Source of the DNA: Euglena gracilis
Lineage: Eukaryota; Euglenida; Euglenophyceae; Euglenales
Assembly (NCBI GenBank): GCA_039621445.1
Contig: CP154956.1
Location: 21,789,295-21,853,294, forward strand
Reading direction: 5' to 3'
Length of the DNA: 64,000 nt
The notes beneath the pieces are model-generated. The model ran no database searches, was not told the origin of the DNA, and saw only the letters and a list, made by a program, of their open reading frames with translations. Shown here one piece after another: positions 11,115-21,408 of this stretch (the first letter of the stretch is position 1; the number at the start of each line of letters is the position of its first letter). Both the position numbers and the translations under genes were made by a program.

Positions 11115-14004
11115 TCCGTTGCCAAAGTGCTATTTTGCGCCTCCCGGGCGGTAATTGCTGCGATTTACGAGGCAAAGCCGCGGGCAAAAAAATCGCCTGT
11201 CCGCACGCCTCCCTTCGCAACAGTTAGGTAAAGGATCGCCGACCTCTACCCGGGGCGGACTGCTCGTTTTTCGAGCGCCGGCGAGGCCGATTTCGGCCGA
11301 AGCTGACTGAAAAATGACGTTTTGGGGGGCGTCTGTTGCCAAAGTGCTATTTTGCGCCTCCCGGGCGGTAATTGCTGCGTTGTACGCACGCACGCCGCGG
11401 GCAAAAAAGCGCCTGTCCGCCTGCCGCCCTTCGCAACAGTTAGGGAAAGGATCGCCGACCTCCACCCGGGGCGGACCGCTCGTTTTTAGAGCGCCGGCGA
11501 GGCCGATTTCGGCCGAAACTGACCGAAAGATGACGTTTTGGGGGGCGTCCGTTGCCAAAGTGCTTTTTTGCGCGTCCCGGGCGGTATTTGCTGCGTTTTA
11601 CGCACGCCAGCCGCGGGCAAAATTGCGCCTGTCCGCCCGCCGCCCTTCGTGACAGTTAGGTAAAGGATCGCCGACCTCTACCGGGGGCGGAGCGCTCGTT
11701 TCAAAAAGCGCTGGCGCGGCCGATATCGGCCGAAAATGACCTAAAAATGACGTTTTGGGGGGCGTCCGTTGCCAAAGTGCTATTTTGCGCCTCCCGGGCG
11801 GTAATTGCTGCGTTTTACGAGCGCAAGTCGCAGGCAAAAAAGCGCCTGTCCGCCCGCCGCCCTTCGCAACAGTTAGGTAAAGGATCGCCGACCTCTACCC
11901 GGGGCGGATCAGTCGTTTTTAGAGCGCCGGCGAGGCCGATTTCGGCCGAAACTGACCGAAAAATGACGTTTTGGGGGGGGTCTGTTGCAAAAGTGCAATT
12001 TTGCGCCTCCCGGGCGGTAATTGCTGCGTTTTACGAGCGAAAGCCGCGGGCAAAAAAAGCGCGTGTCCGCCCGCCGCCCTTCGCAACAGTTAGGTAAAGG
12101 ATCGCCGACCTCTACCCGGGGCGGACCGCTCGTTTTTAGAGCGTCCGCGAGGCCGATTTCGGCCGAAACTGACCGAAAAATGACGTTTTGGGGGGCGTCC
12201 GTTGCCAAAGTGCTATTTTGCGCCTCCCGGGCGGTAATTGCTGCGTTTTACGAGCGCAAGCCGCGGGCAAAAACGCGCCTGTCCGCCCGCCGCCCTTAGC
12301 GAAAGTTAGGTAAAGGATCGCCGACCTCTACCCGGGGCGGACCGCTCATTTTTAGAGCGCCGGCGAGGCCGATTTCGGCCGAAACTGACCGAAAAATGAC
12401 GTTTTGGGGGGCGTCCGTTGCCAAAGTGCTATTTTGCGCCTCCCGGGCGGTAATTGCTGCGTTTTACGCGCGCACGCCGCGGGCAAAATTGCGCCTGTCC
12501 GCCCGCCGCCCTTCGCAACAGTTAGGTAAAGGATCGCCGACCTCTACCCGGGGCGGACCGCTCGTTTTTTGAGCGCCGGCGAGGCCGATTTCGGCCGAAA
12601 ATGACCGACAAATGACGTTTTGGGGGCGTCCGTTGCCAAAGTGCTATTTTGCGCCTCCCGGGCGGTAATTGCTGCGTTTTACGCACGCACGCCGCGGGCA
12701 AAATTGCGCCTGTCCGCCGGCCGCCCTTCGCAACAGTTAGGTAAAGGATCGCCGACCTCTACCCGGGGCGGACCGCTCGTTTTTTGAGCGCCGGCGAGAC
12801 CGATTTCGGCCGAAACTGACCGACAAATTACGTTTTGGGGTGCGTTCGTTGCCAAAGTGCTATTTTGCGCCTCCCGGGCGGTAATTGCTGCGTTTTACGA
12901 GCGCTAGTCGCAGGCAACAATGCGCCTGTCCGCCCGCCGCCCTTCGCAAAAGTTAGGTATAGGATCGCCGACCTCTCCCCGGGGCGGACCGCTCGTTTTT
13001 AGAGCGCCGGCGAGGCCGATTTCGGCCGAAACTGACCAAAAAATGACGTTTTGGGGGGCGTCCGTTGCCAAAGTGCTATTTTACGCCTCCCGGGCGGTAA
13101 TTGCTGCGTTTTACGAGCGCAAGCCGCGGGCAACAATGCGCCTGTCCGCCCGCCGCCCTTCGCAACAGTTAGGTAAAGGATCGCCGACCTCTACCCGGGG
13201 CGGACCGCTCGTTTTTAGAGCGCCGGCGAGGCCGATTTCGGCCGAAACTGACCGAAAAATGACGTTTTGGGGGGCGTCCGTTGCCAAAGTGCTATTTTGC
13301 GCCTCCCGGGCGGTAATTGCAGCGTTTTACGAGCGCAAGCCGCGGGCAAAAAAGCGCCTGTCCGCCCGCCGCCCTTCGCGACAGTTAGGTAAAGGATCGC
13401 CGACCTCTACCCGGTGCGGACCGCTCGTTTTTAGAGCGCCGGCGAGGCCGATTTCGGCCGAAACTGACCGAAAAAGGCCTTTTTGGGGGGCGTCCGTTGC
13501 CAAAGTGCTATTTTGCGCCTCCCGGGCGGTAATTGCTGCGTTTTATGCACGCACGCGGGCAAAAAAGCGCCTGTCCGCCCGCCGCCCTTCGCGACAGTTA
13601 GGTAAAGGATCGCCGACCTCTACCCGGGGCGGACCGCTCGTTTTTAGACCGCCGGCGAGGCCGATTTCGGCCGAAACTGACCGAAAAGTGACGTTTTGGG
13701 GGGCGTCCGTTGCCAAAGTGGTATTTTGCGCCTCCCGGGCGGTAATTGCTGCGTTTTGCGAGCGCAAGCCGCGGGCAAAAAAGCTCCTGTCCGCCCGCCG
13801 CCCTTCGCAACAGTTAGGTAAAGGATCGCCAACCCCTACGCGGGGCGGTCCGCTCGTTTTTAGAGCGTCCGCGAGGCCGATTTCTGCCGAAAATGACAGA
13901 AAAGTGACGTTTTGGGGGGCGTCCGTTGCCAAAGTGCTATTTTGCGCCTCCCGGGCGGTAATTGCTGCGTTTTACGAGCGCAAGCCGCGGGCAACAATGC
14001 GCCT
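11115..14004 (+). repeat. Satellite array A, middle block (about 13 monomers)
   Basis: This continues the left block in the same orientation after the 272-bp insert, with the same monomer and variants. It ends abruptly inside a monomer (…GCAACAATGCGCCT), where the next base begins a reverse-complement copy. No gene is visible in it. Confidence 0.97.
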
Positions 14005-15037
14005 CGGCGCTCTAAAAACGAGCGGTCCGCCCCGGGTAGAGGTCCGCGATCCTTTACCTAACTGTTGCGAAAGCGGCGGGCGGACAGGCGCTTTTATGCC
14101 CGCGGCTTGCGCTCGTAAAACGCAGCAATTACTGCCCGGGAGGCGCAAAATAGCACTTTGGCATCGGAAGCCCCCCAAAACGTTTTTTTTTCGGTCATTT
14201 TCGGCCGAAATCGGCCTCGCCGGCGCTCTAAAAATGAGCGGTCCGCCCCGGGTAGAGGTCGGCGATCCTTTACCTAACTGTTGCGAAGGGCGGCGGGCGG
14301 ACAGGCGCTTTTGTGCCCGCGGCTTGCGCTCGTAAAACGCAGCAATTACCGTCCGGGAGGCGCAAAATAGCACTTTGGCAACGGACGCCCCCCAAAACGT
14401 CATTTTTCGGTCATTTTCGGCCGAAATCGGCCTCGCGGACGCTCTAAAAACGAGCGCTCCGCCCCAGGTAGAGGTCGGCGATCCTTTACCTAACTGTTAC
14501 GAAGGACGGCGGGCGGACAGGCGCAATTCTTCCCGCGGCTTGCGCTGGTAAAACACTGCAATTACCGCCCGGGAGGCGCAAAACAGCACTTTGGCAACGG
14601 ACGCCCCCCAAAACGTCATTTTTCGGTCATTTTCGGCCGAAATCGGCCTCGCCAGCGCTCTAAAAAAGAGCGGTCCACCCCGGGTAGAGGTCGGCGATCC
14701 TTTACCTAACTGTTGCGAAGGGCGGCGGGCGGACAGGCGCAATTTTGCCCGCGGCTGGCGTGCGTAAAACGCAGCAATTACCGCCCGGGAGGCGCAAAAT
14801 AGCACTTAGGCAACGGACGACCCCAAGACGTCATTTTTCGGTCATTTTCGGCCGAAATCGGCCGCGCCGGCGCACTAAAAACGAGCGGTCCGCCCCGGGT
14901 AGAGGTCCGCGATCCTTTACCTAACTGTTGCGAGGGGCGGCGGGCGGTCAGGCGCAATTTTGCCCGCGTCGTGCGTGCGTAAAACGCAGCAATTACCGCC
15001 CGGGAGGCGCAAAATAGCATTTTGGTAACGGACGCCC
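14005..15037 (-). repeat. Satellite array A, inverted block (about 4.8 monomers)
   Basis: From 14005 the same monomer is read as its reverse complement: CGGCGCTCTAAAAACGAGCG is the complement of the usual CGCTCGTTTTTAGAGCGCCG. The inverted block runs to 15037, where the retrotransposon LTR begins in the middle of a monomer. Inverted monomers are of the same variants as the forward ones, so the flip is a local inversion and not a different family. Confidence 0.95.
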
Positions 15038-15462
15038 TGTGTACCAGGCACGTCCCAGCTCTGTAGGATATCTGCAGAGTGGGTTCTGTGACGGTCGCAC
15101 CACTGTGGAAACCACAGTTGGTAAGATCGTGGCAGACCCTTCTGGGATCTGCCCCTGGACACGTCAGCACTTTTCTCTCCTTCCCCCACAGGTGGTATTC
15201 TTTACTCTCACAATCTCAAAATTTGACCATTGGTTTTGTCAGAGGGAAAAACCCTCGGAACAATCGACTTTGATCTCAGAAGAAACTTCTGAATCTTTGC
15301 TTTGTGCTTTGCTTCTTGGGGAATTGGGAAGAAAAGGGGAAAACCACTTTTCGTTACTCCAAAGACTTTTCCCTACCATAAGTATGCTGCGCACCAAGGC
15401 GAAAGCGAAAGGCTTTTACAGAAAGTTCCAAAAAGGGGAAAAGGGAAAGCTTTGGACGTACA
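15038..15462 (+). repeat. 5' LTR of element 1
   Basis: Starts TGTGTACC exactly where satellite ends, and ends GTACA two bases before a tRNA-primer-like site, giving the TG...CA ends of an LTR. The same sequence starts element 2 at 50866. Length is about 425 bp. Compared with element 2 it has 68 extra bases (15113-15180), which include a GTAAG and lie just before a TTCCCCCACAG tract. Hairpins with A-only loops lie at 15102-15118 (arms ACTGTGG/CCACAGT), 15242-15256 and 15276-15292 (arms TCAGAAG/CTTCTGA). No 3' LTR exists in the window to confirm the boundaries, so they are inferred. Confidence 0.7.
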
Positions 15463-15464
15463 CT

Positions 15465-15480
15465 TGGTAGCAGATTTAGG
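15465..15480 (+). promoter_or_regulatory. Primer-binding site and start of leader (initiator-Met tRNA type)
   Basis: TGGTAGCAGA at 15465-15474 is complementary to a tRNA 3' end TCTGCTACCA, as in initiator Met tRNAs of animals and fungi; the match fades after ten bases. It lies two bases after the inferred LTR end, the expected place for minus-strand primer binding. The rest of the leader to 15718 is untranslated and has a strong hairpin at 15505-15521. Confidence 0.6.
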
Positions 15481-15504
15481 CAACGATCCTACACAGACGT
15501 TCCA

Positions 15505-15521
15505 CACAGAGAAACTCTGTG
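15505..15521 (+). other. Leader hairpin (7-bp stem, AAA loop)
   Basis: CACAGAG and CTCTGTG flank AAA, 40 bases after the primer site. The same hairpin is at 51322-51338 in element 2. Its position would suit a packaging or dimerisation signal, but it is also one of many similar hairpins in the element. Confidence 0.6.
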
Positions 15522-15718
15522 GTTGACTGGTGGTGAGGATCGTACTGAGCCGTGAAACACAGTGAAAGTACTCTTCCTGGCCCCTAGCCAACCTTTAAGC
15601 AAGGATACAGGTCTCAGAAGGCTCTGTTCGGTAATCGCCGATACAACCTTTCTGGTCCCTGTTTCTCTGCTTATTTGTGTGAATTTTTGGGTTTTTGCCT
15701 TTTTACCCATCTCAAAAG

Positions 15719-17399
15719 ATGCAGAGCACAAGCCCCAACCCCAAATTTGATTATGACTTGATGAGTTCATTGAGCAATTGTGATGAAGATTGCGGGGATT
15801 GGAACGGTTTGAATGAAACAAGTTCCAATTCCCGACCCCCCAAGCAAGAAGAAGGCAATTTGACTCATTTGTCATTGTCAAAAGGCGAAACGCCTTTATT
15901 GTTGCATGGGGGTAATGAACCCTCTTCATCATCATTGTCATTGGTTGTTCGGGATGTAGGTGGCAAAATGCCTTCCTCCATCCCGGTTCACCCACCATTA
16001 ATGCGGCGAGGGGATGAACCCCTTGCACCTTCACATCTGGTTACTCATGTTACACATGAACAAAGTGAGGGGTATTTGCCCTTTGCTCTGTTCACACCCA
16101 AAAGATCCCCGGTGGAAGCACCGGCGGGCCTTTTGGAGTGCAACTCGGTGGAAACACCGTGTTTTTTCCAACCCCCCCCCTCAATTACCACCCCCCACAC
16201 CATTTCACGCATTGCCGGAATTACCCGCGGAAGCTGCCGTTTTCCCTGCATTGCCATGGAACCCAGATATGCGTCTGGTGGTACCGGAAATCTCTGGTGC
16301 CGTTTCCATTGTGGAGGACTATGAGGAAGATTTGAGGCATAACCTCACCCCCGGTGATGTTTACCGAATTCTCGGTCAACTCCCAGCGGATCACCCGCTT
16401 AGCAAGCAAATTTTGCATGTCCACCAATGCGTTGCGGAATGCGCAACCATGGTCAACAAAGTTTTGCAGTTCGATGAGGACAATCAAAGGGTTGTCAACA
16501 CCAAACTGGAGTGTTGCTGGAATTATTTGCAGGAAATCGGCAAATATTGCCAACACAATTTTGAAAATGCGGGGAAAGACCTTCAGCATTTTCGAGAAAG
16601 TGTTGACAGTATTTTGCGCATCCAACTTCCACAAAATTTCCAACAAATCAGCGAAATGCTGCATGAAGCGGAAAAGCGGAATGATTCCAAGTTTCTGCAT
16701 GTGCAAGATGGTATGAACCACCTTTTTGCCAAAGTGGAATCCTGTTCAACCATGCTACTGCAGTTGCAACATCAGTTACACCCCCAAAATGCCGGAAATC
16801 GGTAACTTTGTCGCGGTTGAGCATTTTGTCACACTCACTACTTCTTTCCAAGAAGCACAACAACGGATTTTGCATCTTGGCTCGGAAATCGAGCACTTGA
16901 AGCAATTTCAGGCGAAAGTGCAAGAAAATTTTGTTCCCCGTATGCAAATCCAGCTTTTGGAGGAACGAATTTCACACTTGGAGCAAAAATCCTGCCATTG
17001 TGCCGCAAATCAGGATGGATTAACCACCATGAACGCGAAAATCGCGGACTGCGCACAACGGTTGGATTTCACGCAACAACAAATGCAAACGGACATTGGC
17101 GGTATTAATGCCACCGTTGTCGGTTTGCGGGAGCATGTTTCCGCACTTTCCAAGCGAATTCCCGACATTTGTGGTATTCAAGCCGCTATTGGGGAATTAC
17201 AAACCCGTTGCACCTTGTTGTCCACCACAGTAGCGGAAATCCGCTCACTACCCCCCATTTCGCGTGCTCGGATATCCGAGTCACCGGAATTTCGCTCATT
17301 TTACAACAAAATGCTTGGTGACAACAAGGAAACCTTGCAAGCATTTTGCACAAGTTTGATTCAACTTGAGGAATCGGTGAATCGGAATGCCCGATCCAT
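15719..17399 (+). pseudogene. gag: gag of element 1a (truncated, frameshifted)
   Basis: Begins with the ATG used in element 2 (protein start MQSTSPNPKFDYD) and aligns with it over about 560 codons. The region has an acidic/Ser-rich N-terminus, a proline-rich stretch (around 16165-16195) and long heptad-like helical segments rich in Gln, Glu and Leu. Relative to element 2 it has one extra C in the poly-C near 16172-16181 and a 14-base deletion near 16788, so the frame is broken twice. It stops matching gag at 17399, where the sequence jumps into RNase H. No nucleocapsid or zinc knuckle remains. It cannot make a functional Gag. Confidence 0.8.
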
Positions 17400-19189
17400 T
17401 CGGAAGGTGATGCAGATGGCATGAGTTCTTGAGTCAATTCAACCTTGTGGTTATTTATACCCCTGGTCACACACAAAAAGTAGCGGATCCGCTCAGTCGG
17501 GCCCCTTGGTATTACCCTGGGAACCCGGATGAGGGAGACGCGACTTTTCATGGAAGTCAGGAAGCTGACGAATACGCACGTCGAAACGACGCTGCGGATA
17601 ATCTTTTGGATTCTTTTCCCGTTTCACAACTATTCCTGGTCGCACCAGTGCGCGGAAGGCGCCGACGTGGAAGCACGTCCGGACCCCGGCGTATTACGCG
17701 CACGGAGTCCCCTTCCACACTGTTCTTTCGCGAATGGGACTATAGTCGTGATCCGGTGTATGACACCATTGTCACCAGACTTCGTAATGGCGAAGTGCTG
17801 GACAATTACACTCTTTCACCTTTACGGTTGGTTTTTCGCAATGAATCGGGTTACAAATATTGTATCCCCCAGGACCTGGTTGATGATGTGATTTTGTGTT
17901 ATCACAACCATGGTCACCCTGGGGCCCCCAAACTTCTTTCGTTGGTGGGCCGCAGGTACTGCACAACCCTGAGCGAGAAAGAGCTTTACTCACGCTGTTT
18001 GTGAATAGCGCAACGGTGTCAAATTTGTCAAGCGGTAAAACCCCGCAGAGGTACCCCCCCTGGTACGATGGACTTTTTCCCCGTACCTCCTGACATTTTT
18101 ACATCCCTCTGCATGGATTTTCTGGAATTAGAACCGTGCAAAGGAACGGACGACAAAATTTACCATTACGTTTTTGTTGTCGTCTGCAGGCTGAGTGGGT
18201 ACATTGTAGTCATTCCACGCCAGAAGTCAGGGTTGACTGCCCAAAGTTTGGCAACTATATTTTTGGAGAAATGCATTTGCTTAATGGGTTTACCGAATGA
18301 AATCGTGAGTGATCAAGACCATTTGATTTCTTCAAGGTTTTTCACCACTTTGTGCGGTTTACTCGGAATCGAGCAACATTTTTCCATTATATACCGACCC
18401 AAAGGCAATGGTTGAGCCGAGGCATCCGTGAAATCCGTCGTGAATATGCTTCGCCTTTCACTGGCTGACTCGCGCAGCAACTGGATATCAGTTCTACCAT
18501 GGTCTTTGTTGTATATCAATACCCTACCAGGGTTGGTTTTACCTCACTCCCCCTATAAATTAGTTTTCGGACGGGACCCTCCGGCCATAGGGGATGTCCC
18601 TTCGGAGAGACCCGCCCGAACGAGTGTCAGTTGCGAGACCTGGTTTGCGGAAGTAGAAAATCTACGTTCTGCAGTCCACAAGCGCGTGACTGATATTCAT
18701 GCAACCAAACGGAAATCGTTTTTGCAGAATTTCAAGTCACCTGTGTATAGTCCCGGTGACCGCGTGTGGGTGCGGAATAGCCGTACTCGCATGCAGTCTT
18801 CCAAGCTGGACCCCCTCTGGCTCGGCCCCTGTGAAATCCTAGAAAGACTAGGTACCAGCGGGCGTTACAAGGTTGCATTACCGAATGGTGTTGAGGACGT
18901 TCATATGGACGACTTCAAACCATACCTGTCGCCACCGGATGGGAAACCCATCCCGTGTCTGCACTTCAAACCCCGTTCCAGATTACCTGAGACGGACGAC
19001 TTTGTAGTCGATAAAATTATCGATCGCAAAATCGACAAAGGTATGCACCTTTGGAAGGTCCGCTGGAGAGGGTATGGGCCCGAGGAGGACACTTGGGAGC
19101 CAGCAACCAGTTTTGTTGGGTATGTCCAACAGGTTTGGAAGCTGTGGAACAAGAAGCATAATATTGATGTTTCCATGACAAGTTTTTGA
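17400..19189 (+). pseudogene. pol: pol 3' fragment of element 1a: RNase H end, integrase, chromodomain
   Basis: Starts at the last part of the Ty3-type RNase H (IYTPGHTQKVADPLSR motif, about 17453-17500). It continues through the HHCC integrase zinc finger (HNHGH ... CQIC), the D,D-35-E core, a GPY/F-like segment (WLGPCEIL, about 18820) and a chromodomain (about 18990-19145, with WKVRWRGY and DTWEPA). Two TGA codons interrupt it: 18002-18004, where the other copies have CGA, and 18413-18415, just before the catalytic-Glu motif AEA. The second is shared with piece 1b. The terminal TGA is at 19187-19189. Protease and RT are missing through the internal deletion. Confidence 0.85.
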
Positions 19190-19199
19190 GAACTCGTGG

Positions 19200-19260
19200 G
19201 AAACACATGTTGTTTTCTCTGCCTTTTATCATTGATTCTTATCATTCTTTCTTTCCGCAG
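19200..19260 (+). promoter_or_regulatory. Splice-acceptor-like tract after pol (element 1a)
   Basis: A pyrimidine-rich run ending TTCTTTCTTTCCGCAG at 19260 lies 71 bases after the pol stop and 91 bases before the post-pol ATG at 19352. The tract is nearly identical at 24679 and 60767. This is what a 3' splice site for a spliced subgenomic mRNA of the downstream ORF would look like; no transcript evidence exists here. Confidence 0.45.
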
Positions 19261-19351
19261 ACTTTTTACCAAATAATACTCAAGCGGTTACCCTCACACA
19301 CCTTACAACCAACAACCCCAACATCCCACCGTACCGACCCCGGGCTGCATC

Positions 19352-19517
19352 ATGCTGCCCGGTGGAAGGGAGCCAGGCGGAGGACCGCCTTACCACCCCA
19401 CCACTCACCCTCAACCTGACCAGTATGCGTACCGATACAGTACACAGCCACCTGCACCGACTGCGGCTCAGGGAAACCCTGAAGCCAGCAGCAGTAACAG
19501 GATGACCTCGATGCCCG
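19352..19517 (+). pseudogene. Start of post-pol ORF (element 1a), cut by the 1a/1b junction
   Basis: The first 55 codons match the post-pol ORF starts at 24771 and 60859 (MLPGG..., then HPQPDQYAYRY). At 19513-19517 the sequence switches, through the shared GCCCG, into the region just upstream of pol in piece 1b. Translation then ends within 10 codons at 19546. Confidence 0.8.
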
Positions 19518-19543
19518 AGGTCCGAAGGCACGGACCTCTGGGC
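19513..19543 (+). promoter_or_regulatory. Stem-loop upstream of pol (element 1b)
   Basis: GAGGTCCG (19517-19524) pairs with CGGACCTC (19531-19538) around the loop AAGGCA. GCCC (19513-19516) pairs with GGGC (19540-19543) past a single bulged T. It corresponds to the hairpin that follows the gag stop codon in element 2. The 8-bp stem is unchanged while one loop base differs. In this copy the gag end and its UAG are lost through the junction. Confidence 0.65.
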
Positions 19544-20937
19544 TGATGAACAGATGGAGGTAAGACCTGATCAACCTTACCCCCCCTGCCCATCCGCCTT
19601 CACGGTCAGTACCCGGAATTATTTCGGGTCCCCTACCCCCCACTCCACATTTCCGCTCGGAATGCTGAGCAAAGTAGGAAAGGGTTCATGGGAGAGCTGG
19701 CATGCAAACGTATTTCCGCCAGACCCTTCACTTTGCGTACCACCAATGGAATTACTTGTCCAAGCGGAAATCCGCATCCAAAATTTCTCCACGAAATTTA
19801 AAATTTTAATTGACACTGGTTGTCGCATTGCACTGTTCTTTCGGTTTGGGTTGATACCGACCCCGCTCTTGGTAAGCGCCAAGAAACCGATCAAAATTAC
19901 AACCACGGATAACACCCCCATGTGTGGTGGTGATTCGGGATGTGTGCTTGAGATACTCTTGCCCATCATTCCGAAGCATCACTCACAACCCCCACAATTA
20001 CAACCTTTCACCAATATTTGGGGTTACGAGTCCGGAATTCACGGGTCTGACGTAATTTTGGGATACCCATTTTTACGCCAGTACCGATTGGTTGTGGATT
20101 TCCACTCCCACGGTTTGCGCACAGCACCCACCACTTCATTGACACCCAAACCACCATCACCGTTGGCATCCGCCAGGATGACCACCACTTTTCCAACACC
20201 GTTACCCACAAGGGGAACACCGTTATCCACCACACCAACAACCGTTTTCCACACCCGGGGTACGGAGAAAGCCTCCCCCCTGCCCAATGACACACCAACA
20301 TGCGTTCCACATGAGGCAGGGCAAGCGAGTAGCGGTACCCCCGCCGTTTCACTGGGTTACAAGACGAAAGCCCAAAGGCCTGAAGTAATTACGGTGTCGA
20401 GTAGTCGCCCAGCTTCAACACCACTCCGTTTCCCACCAGTTGTGCCGAATCCAGGCACACCTGTACAAGACTCACCGGCTAATGCCATCGACACCCACTT
20501 ACACGCACACCCGTCACACCAACACACTTCCTTCCAATGTGTGCACTGCAGGAGAATTTTCACCCAATCGGATTTCGATTGTGGAGGTTTAGTACAAAAT
20601 CCGACACTAATCGCAATTCCGAAAGCGGAATCCACACCCCAGGATACACTTGGTTGTAACCCGCAATGCGCGGAGATACACCGAGTACTCCAACAACGCG
20701 GAATAACCTCGTTGTTCAGAAACACGAAAAGCGTCATGCCTAATCGCCATCCCGAGTACACTTGGTTTGAATTCGATGCGGAATGGGGAAACCCCCAACC
20801 TGTCCAAACTCCCTTGGGATTATCCCTTGAGGTAGTGGAAGACAACCCGCATGTTTGTGGATCCATTCATTGTGTTTCTTCACTCCAACCCGGAAATCGG
20901 GTACATGAATACGTGAAACGCGTATGGAATGCTTTCA

Positions 20938-21303
20938 ATTTCGGTCAATATCGTATTCTGGAACGATGGTTTTCCAAAATCGCCACATTGGCTGATTCTT
21001 TTGATTTGGCATTGGAAATTGATGCCTTTTCATCCAATGCACATGCCCGTTTGCCAAGTCATTGGTCACAACACTCCAACGCATTTGATAAATTTTGGGG
21101 TGATACGGTGTTATGGATGCACCCTCCCCCAAAACTTATCGAATGTGCGGTTGGGAAAATTCTGCGAGATGAATCCCGTGGAGTTATTCTCATACCCATC
21201 ATTCCGGAAGCGGAATGGTTCACCCAACTATCGTATGTGTGTTTTCATTGGTGGGATTTACCCACTAATGTACCAATTTTTGAGGATTTTTGTGGTAAAA
21301 CAT
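20938..21303 (+). other. Dam-methylase-like extra domain between protease and RT (element 1b)
   Basis: The encoded segment has ERWFSKIATL, then LALEIDAFSSNAHARLP, then VLWMHPPPKLIECAV, then GVILIPIIPEAEWFTQL. This order of a D/N-rich strand, a W-x2-PP motif and a hydrophobic strand ending in P..W resembles phage-type DNA adenine methylases and the similar domain of DIRS-type retrotransposons. In those the catalytic motif is usually NPPY or DPPF; here it is HPPP in both copies, so activity is doubtful. A relation to a second RNase H-like fold cannot be excluded. Ty3/gypsy Pol does not normally carry such a domain at this place. Confidence 0.45.
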
Positions 21304-21349
21304 TACCACCCTTGCAAGAAATCATTTTTCGCGTATGATTCTTTGATGC

Positions 21350-21408
21350 ATTCGGAATGTCCGAATTTGCGGTGCCGAGAAAGCTCGGTAGCCCCAGGGA
21401 TACCCTGG
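21350..21408 (+). other. Three consecutive short hairpins inside pol
   Basis: Within 59 bases there are three perfect inverted repeats: ATTCGG/CCGAAT around AATGT (21350-21366), CCGAG/CTCGG around AAAG (21375-21388) and CCAGGG/CCCTGG around ATA (21394-21408). They lie in coding sequence just after the Dam-like domain and are kept in element 2 (about 57438-57496). Confidence 0.75.

Noticed and set aside
10729-11220. Antisense frame containing PPGFEPGSLGPQ
   Set aside because: This is the reverse complement of a tRNA B box read as protein, a common artefact, fused to satellite frames.
1-15037. CRISPR array
   Set aside because: Repeats are about 216 bp, directly adjacent, with no unique spacers and no cas genes, in eukaryotic satellite DNA.
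20938-21303. Tyrosine recombinase of a DIRS element
   Set aside because: No R..H-x-x-R..Y arrangement is seen, and the element has a DDE integrase with chromodomain; only the methylase-like domain recalls DIRS.
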